Shown piece after piece: positions 58,986-64,000 of a stretch of DNA of 64,000 nucleotides. A program made the translations under genes and the position numbers. The stretch comes from Stratiolaelaps scimitus. Its lineage: Eukaryota; Arthropoda; Arachnida; Mesostigmata; Laelapidae. The stretch lies in the NCBI GenBank assembly GCA_019614645.1, contig JABWDB010000009.1:9715501-9779500 (forward strand). Reading direction: 5' to 3'. Under the pieces are notes generated by a model that had not been told where the DNA came from, made no database searches, and was given only the letters and a program-made list of their open reading frames with translations. Within the stretch, counting starts at the first letter, position 1, and each line of letters starts with the position of its first letter.

Positions 58986-59169
58986 ATGGAGGATCGTACT
59001 GGAAGCCATAGCCGGAGCAGCAGCAAAGAGAGTCGGATGTACCGCTTTGCGGAGTATCAACAGGGTGGACGGTATACCGTCGTCCAGGAGAGCGCGATCT
59101 CGTCGACAGGCGATGAGACCAACGACCCGAAGCTACAGCAATACGAAAGCTCCCTTCATAAGTTCAAAG
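58986..59169 (+). CDS. First coding exon of an unidentified gene (61 codons plus 1 base)
   Basis: The start sits in an ideal context (GCTAGCCATGG). The frame reads MEDRTGSHSRSSSKESRMYR, then FAEYQQGGRYTVVQES and a Thr/Asp-rich stretch, and reaches a consensus donor, AAAG|GTATAG, at 59169/59170, leaving phase 1. The reading beyond the donor runs into a stop at 59220-59222 and an AT microsatellite, as expected of an intron. The peptide is hydrophilic with a Ser/Arg-rich N-terminus, probably intracellular and phosphorylated. There is no signal peptide. I do not recognise the protein. The next exon is not evident before the end of the window, so the first intron exceeds about 4.4 kb unless the 63.64-kb exon belongs to it. 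The CpG-rich region upstream supports a promoter-proximal position. Confidence 0.6.
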
Positions 59170-60126
59170 GTATAGTACTTGATATAATGGTTTACACTAC
59201 AGGACCATGCCAACCAACTTAATCGTGCACTCAATCGTAGTATATATCTATGTATATATATATATATAAATTTCTATTGATGTATAGATCTAAGAGAGGA
59301 ACACTGTTGAAACTCGACGGTACACAGGTGTAACATGCGAAACGAGGAGACATTAGCTCGAAAACGTGGACAGGGTAAGCGTGCCCATGATATCAGTAGC
59401 ATCACAATCTTGATGCAAACGAGATACATTATATATATATATATACCAAACGATCAGCTCCGACGAGGCAATGTTTGGCAAGAGCATTGAATCATGGGAC
59501 CTTTCCAACGACGTCTGGCGGGTCAATCCCGGTAAAGTCAGTAAAGAGAGATGGAGTTCAGCGCGTCTCGATGCGCCGTCGAGCGGTTGGAGAGAATCAA
59601 CAAGGCAGCTGTGTTGCTCTTATGGTTACTACAGAGGCTAGGGAACGCAGCGAGTTGTCGCGAGCTCATTCTATTACAATAGCAGTAAGTACTCGATTAC
59701 TGCTCTGCTAGTTTGCTCCATTCCCGGGAAGCATTTGACTAACTCGCTTATAGCCACCAACCACTCTTTCGCGAGCTTAGTCTGGATTATGCGTGATAGC
59801 AAGGGGCAGATTTTTGGGTCTAAATAGTGCTGCCGGTGTTAGCAGCGGTGCTCGCTGTCGTCGTACTAACGGCAGCTTGCTTAAAGGGACATTTTGCATT
59901 GAACACGAGAGGGAGAGATGCGTACGGGACGAGTAGTCAGCATCGTAGATATAGCTCAATTGAAGTCATATAATAGTGATGGCGTGAGACCCGTCACACA
60001 TGGAGCAAGTGGACACCGTCATCTCTGCGAGGACGCCGGATTAACCAAAGGATAGAACAACAAGAGCAAAATGGTACTGTTCCATGACCGAGGCGGATGA
60101 GAGCTCCAGTTGTGTGTAGCAACTAT

Positions 60127-60150
60127 CTATATATATATATATATATATAT
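60127..60150. repeat. (TA)n microsatellite
   Basis: An AT dinucleotide run of about 24 bases, bounded by CTAT on both sides. Confidence 0.95.
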
Positions 60151-60893
60151 CTATATAAATCCATGCAGCTGTGCACGACTGTACTACCTCCGACAACTGT
60201 CCTCGTCATATTTCTCTATAACTCGTCGCGCCAATGCTCATGTGTGAGTTTGTATGCGCGCGTGTGTGTGTATGGGAGAGAGTTTGTGTGTGTGTGTGTG
60301 TGTAGATATGTATGACGAATTGTGCCAAACGGTTTCGACCAAACGGCAAACCATCCGTTCATCCGGTTCGGTCGACTGCAACTGTATGCGAACAGGTAGA
60401 ACAACAGCATGGCCGATATTCCAGCAGATATATAAATAGTGCAAACGCAGAAAGGGCAAGCTCATTTTTTCTCGACAGATAAACACAGACAGAAAAAAAA
60501 GTGACGTGGACGTTTTCTTTATTTATTTTCGGTTGGCGTTGCTGCTATCGTTGATTCCTCTTATAGCTGACGTTGTATTTCGGCTGCTCAGGTGAAGCTC
60601 CGCTCAGGTGAGCGAGCGACACGAGATGACACCACAGGACTCTTCCCTTCTGCTGGACAGTCAGTGACAGGCCGAGCCAAGAAGAGTGGTGGTCGTTCGT
60701 ATCATTTCGCTTGGCCACTTACCCTATCTGGCTGCTGGCGTTCAGCCCGATATAGAGCCACACATATACGCGCATACGTACAGACGGGAGCCACACGCTA
60801 GAAAAGAAAAGGAAGAAGACCCCACCATCGTTGGTCTGTGTCGCTGTTGCCTTTTGCTGCTGCTGCTGTTGTTGCTGAGAGCCACTTGCCCCG

Positions 60894-60895
<2 letters not shown>

Positions 60896-60926
<31 letters not shown>
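60896..60926. repeat. (GA)n microsatellite
   Basis: A pure GA run of about 31 bases. A CTG/TTG trinucleotide run lies just upstream. Confidence 0.95.
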
Positions 60927-60928
<2 letters not shown>

Positions 60929-61448
60929 GAGAGAACTGTCCAGCTCCCTGACGCGTATACCCAACGAGAGCCCTTGAGCAAGGCGCACTAGACACAAATT
61001 CTGGCGAACAGATCGCTCTGGCCAGCTTAGGTTGTTGATCAGGCCCAGATCAACGTTGTGCTTGTAGCCTGCCGTCTTTTGTTCCTGTCCTGTGTGTCGG
61101 ACGAACAAGTGGCTCGCGGGGCTCCTATGATTCGCTAACCGCGCATGGTTACCGCGTCGTCACACAATCTTCTCCTTGATCTTCGTTGATCGACGGAGTC
61201 TGATGGCGAACCCCGTATCATTAGTGCCTCTTTCTGTTTGGGACGACGAAGATTTGACGAAACCGAGGCTGGCTATTGCTTGTGAGAGTTTAACGTGACA
61301 TAAGCCTAAGTCCTGATAGGTAATCTTCTTATATAAATATAAAATTAGTTTTGTGCCATTTTATTGGGCGCCACTAAAGCAATTCCTTTCTATTTTCTGC
61401 TCGGATTATTAATCCAATTTAAGATGGGTAGACTCAACCCAAATCAGC

Positions 61449-61469
61449 ATATATATATATATATATATA
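61449..61469. repeat. (AT)n microsatellite
   Basis: A pure AT run of about 21 bases. Confidence 0.9.
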
Positions 61470-61899
61470 AAACAGAAGGAGGGAATGATCCATGGTGGAC
61501 GTTCATACAATGTAAATAACGTTACGAAACACAATGGCGCGGACACAGCTTCTCCGATATTTCAAGCGATGTCGAAACGCTGGTCAAAACAAATATTCTC
61601 CCAGCTCTGGCTACACTATTCTACATGGATTTATGTCCCTTTGAAATTGTGAACCGGCTGTGCTGTGGTGTCCACTGCACCGCGCTGGCTGCGACGCATC
61701 TCGTCCAAATTTGGATAGTGGTGGCAAAAGGGTAGAGACGGCCATGCACCGCGTTGTACATACACACTCATATATTTCGATTAGGGAGAGATATCGTCGA
61801 CAGCCAACCAGTAAGCGCTACTGACCGACCGCGGTGATTAGTTGTTGGACTTGTAAAGTTACTCGGCAGTCGAAAATTTACCTGTTTATTTATTCAAGA

Positions 61900-61914
61900 A
61901 TATATATATATATA

Positions 61915-61945
<31 letters not shown>

Positions 61946-61947
61946 GT
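61900..61947. repeat. (TA)n(TG)(TA)n microsatellite
   Basis: Two TA arrays of about 20 bases each, separated by TGTG. Confidence 0.95.
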
Positions 61948-63639
61948 GTCCGTCGTAGGCGCTGTGCCATGGACGGTGTGTTATTTGAAATAGTATTATA
62001 GTCGTGGTCGTCTCTGTCAAGGTAGCCCAATCGGGCGCATCGTCATGGGATGTTCTATGTGCCGTCATGTGATTAAACATGAAGACAATAACGTCAAGCC
62101 AATCTCGTTGGTTAGTATTTTCGTCCAAACGTTGTGCGATTTCCCCACCCAGGGTAGAAATAGTTTGTTACATTTTTGTTTCTATTTTGTATGGACGTGA
62201 ATCCGCCAAAATACCTAACGAAGCCGCATCGCGCAACTTGCTCATAGTTCATCTGCATGGGGTGGTAATGGCTGCTCCGCGGAACCGTATATTATCATCT
62301 GCATCGTTATAGCAGCGCCGTGGTATAGGCACTATACAGACGGCACAGGACATCTCGCGAGCAAGCAAGCAGCAGCAGCAGCAATCTCCAGCGGGGCGAC
62401 GTTTCCACCAGCTGCGATAGAACTCCTCTCTGGTTAAATCAGATATTCGGATGCACAAGCGAAGCCGGTCATTTTTGCTGCCAGCTTGCCCACTCCGCGC
62501 GCGCCCTCTGTCCGACCAGTGTCAGTGCTCTGAAATTGTTGAAGTTCAAGTCAGCAGCAGCAGCAGCAGAACACAGTAGCACCGTGGAGGTAACTAGAAG
62601 TAACATCCCGACCCAACATCGGATACCACAACCGGCCCTGGCCATCGCTCGCTCGAGTTGGTCAGCGCGTCGTTCTGACGCTGCTGTTACTGCTGGCGGT
62701 GATTGCTGCTGCTGCGGCGGCGGCGGCGTTGTGTTGCTGGCGCTCGTTGTAGCGACTAGCGCGGCTAGGTAACTTGTCCCGTGGCAGCCTGGGACGTTGA
62801 CTTCCCCGCTCTGTGTCGCCTTTTTCTTTCTGTAGCAGCGCAGCGGCGGCGGTGGCGGTGGTGGCGACGACGGCAGCAGCAGCGGCCATGATGGTCCTTG
62901 CTACTCTCCTCTGCTCACTCGGTCTGATCTGTTGCTTCTGATCTATTACTCTGGTGGCTACGGCGGAAGCCGGTGTCTGACTTCTGGGCCGCCCGGACAG
63001 TGGTCGCTCAGCGCCAACTCGGCGTCAATAGGTCCACACATCGATACCTGCTTCTTGTTGTGGCCGTGTGCCTCTGTGGTTGTTTGTGTGTGTGTCTGTA
63101 TGTTTGCCTTGGTCCGATTCGGACGAATGAGTGGATGAATGAGGATGAGGCCAGAGAAGGTACGATCGATGAAGTGCGTCGTCGCTGCACTAGAGAGAGA
63201 TAACCCATAGACAGGAAACTTATCGAGTTTCAATGCAATTCACGGCGCCCGTAGACAGCGTGAGCAGCAACAGCACAAGCGGCAGCAGTATACATCGAAA
63301 AGTCAACCACAAACAGAACGCGATAGCCACGAGTTCCATTGCTGGCACCAATCGTCGGCGACCGCACACCATTCTCTCTCATGGTCTGATGACGTAAGAA
63401 CAGAGGTCTAGAAAAGGAGCAAGCAAAAATCCGTCGCTCAGGGTAGAGAAATCCCCGTTTCTCTACACCCTTATGATGTGCATTGCCAGCCACACTCTTG
63501 CCAAAGACTTGACGTTCGACCATTGACACCTGGCCCTATTCGCTAATACGGTTCGACCGTTATAGACTGCTGTTATGGAAGAACAACGATGATATAGATT
63601 CAGTTCTCTAAAATAACAGTGAAACTAATTCTTGTTCAG

Positions 63640-63816
63640 TTTGTGCCAGGTGAGATACGGGGGGTCGCTGAGACAGGGTCCTTCCCTATGTGGTATTCGC
63701 TGCTGGCGATGGGCGTTTACTCTAGTCGAATGCCAGCGCTTTACGAGAATATCCACCAGGTCGCCCTAGGCGACACCATAGCGTACATTTGTTCGAGCAG
63801 ACGCAGCCAGACCTAG
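63640..63816 (+). CDS. Possible terminal exon, 58 codons
   Basis: A pyrimidine-rich tract ending TTCTTGTTCAG (acceptor AG at 63638-63639) leads into an in-phase frame reading FVPGEIRGVAETGSFPMWYS and ending QVALGDTIAYICSSRRSQT with a stop at 63814-63816. Composition is coding-like. An alternative donor, CCAG|GTGAGA, at 63649/63650 would instead make a 10-base micro-exon or be a decoy. No domain is recognised and no poly(A) signal is seen in the remaining 180 bases. It could belong to the gene starting at 58986, but the phases (1 versus 0) do not join directly. Confidence 0.28.
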   Translation, partial: FVPGEIRGVAETGSFPMWYSLLAMGVYSSRMPALYENIHQVALGDTIAYICSSRRSQT

Positions 63817-64000
63817 AACACTGCCTCTTCGCACCCCTTTACAATACAACTGAGATCGAACGTTGTCGATCGAGAGTCGCCGCTTGCTTTCGAACAGTTA
63901 GCCACAAGCATCTAAGACAGTTGCCAACTGGATGCATTGTCGTAAAGCCGCGCCGCTATGGCTGACAAAAGCATTCGCTCATTGGCTCATTTAATCATTC

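Larger units (their letters stand above)
59170..63630. other. Probable intron or spacer, microsatellite-rich
   Basis: If the 58986 exon is real, this is its first intron. It holds at least five AT arrays, a GA array (60896-60926), TG arrays near 60.29 and 63.09 kb and CAG/GCC-rich patches near 62.35-62.9 kb. No exon is supported within it. Confidence 0.45.

Overview
The window is eukaryotic nuclear DNA that is mostly non-coding. Coding signals are isolated and exon-like, separated by many kilobases. There are many AT, GA, CA and trinucleotide microsatellites, no operon-like gene packing, and remnants of several transposon classes. A complete DD34D mariner, a TATA-plus-initiator core promoter and tRNA-type SINEs with target-site duplications fit an arthropod. 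A mite or tick is possible, but nothing here proves the lineage.

Open frames must be read cautiously. With stop codons at about 3 in 64, a window this size should contain roughly ten chance ORFs over 130 codons and about one near 190. Length alone therefore supports only the 246-codon LINE frame and the mariner transposase. Other coding calls rest on composition, splice sites, start context or a membrane segment, and are scored accordingly.

Layout. 1-6 kb: microsatellite-rich spacer. 6.0-7.1 kb: a compact minus-strand gene for a 126-residue single-pass membrane protein, with TATA box, initiator and possible poly(A) signal. 7.2-7.65 kb: exon-like DNA open on both strands. 9.0 kb: a near-perfect 26-bp hairpin. 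9.4-10.4 kb: a 5'-truncated LINE. 11-32 kb: intergenic or intronic DNA with one unassigned ORF at 20.4-20.85 kb. 32.7 and 37.6 kb: two copies, in opposite orientation, of a tRNA-derived SINE, each with its own target-site duplication. 45-46.5 kb: a cluster of transposon relics, including two LINE-like 3' tails and a probable Ty3/Gypsy fragment. 54.4-55.7 kb: a complete mariner with matching inverted repeats, TA duplication and an uninterrupted transposase. 56.4-59.2 kb: a CpG-rich block ending in a well-formed first coding exon whose gene continues beyond a long intron. The last kilobase holds a possible terminal exon.

The strongest candidates for something undescribed are the SINE family with a 3' stem-loop and no poly(A), the intact mariner, the 3' tail shared by four loci, and the 9-kb hairpin.
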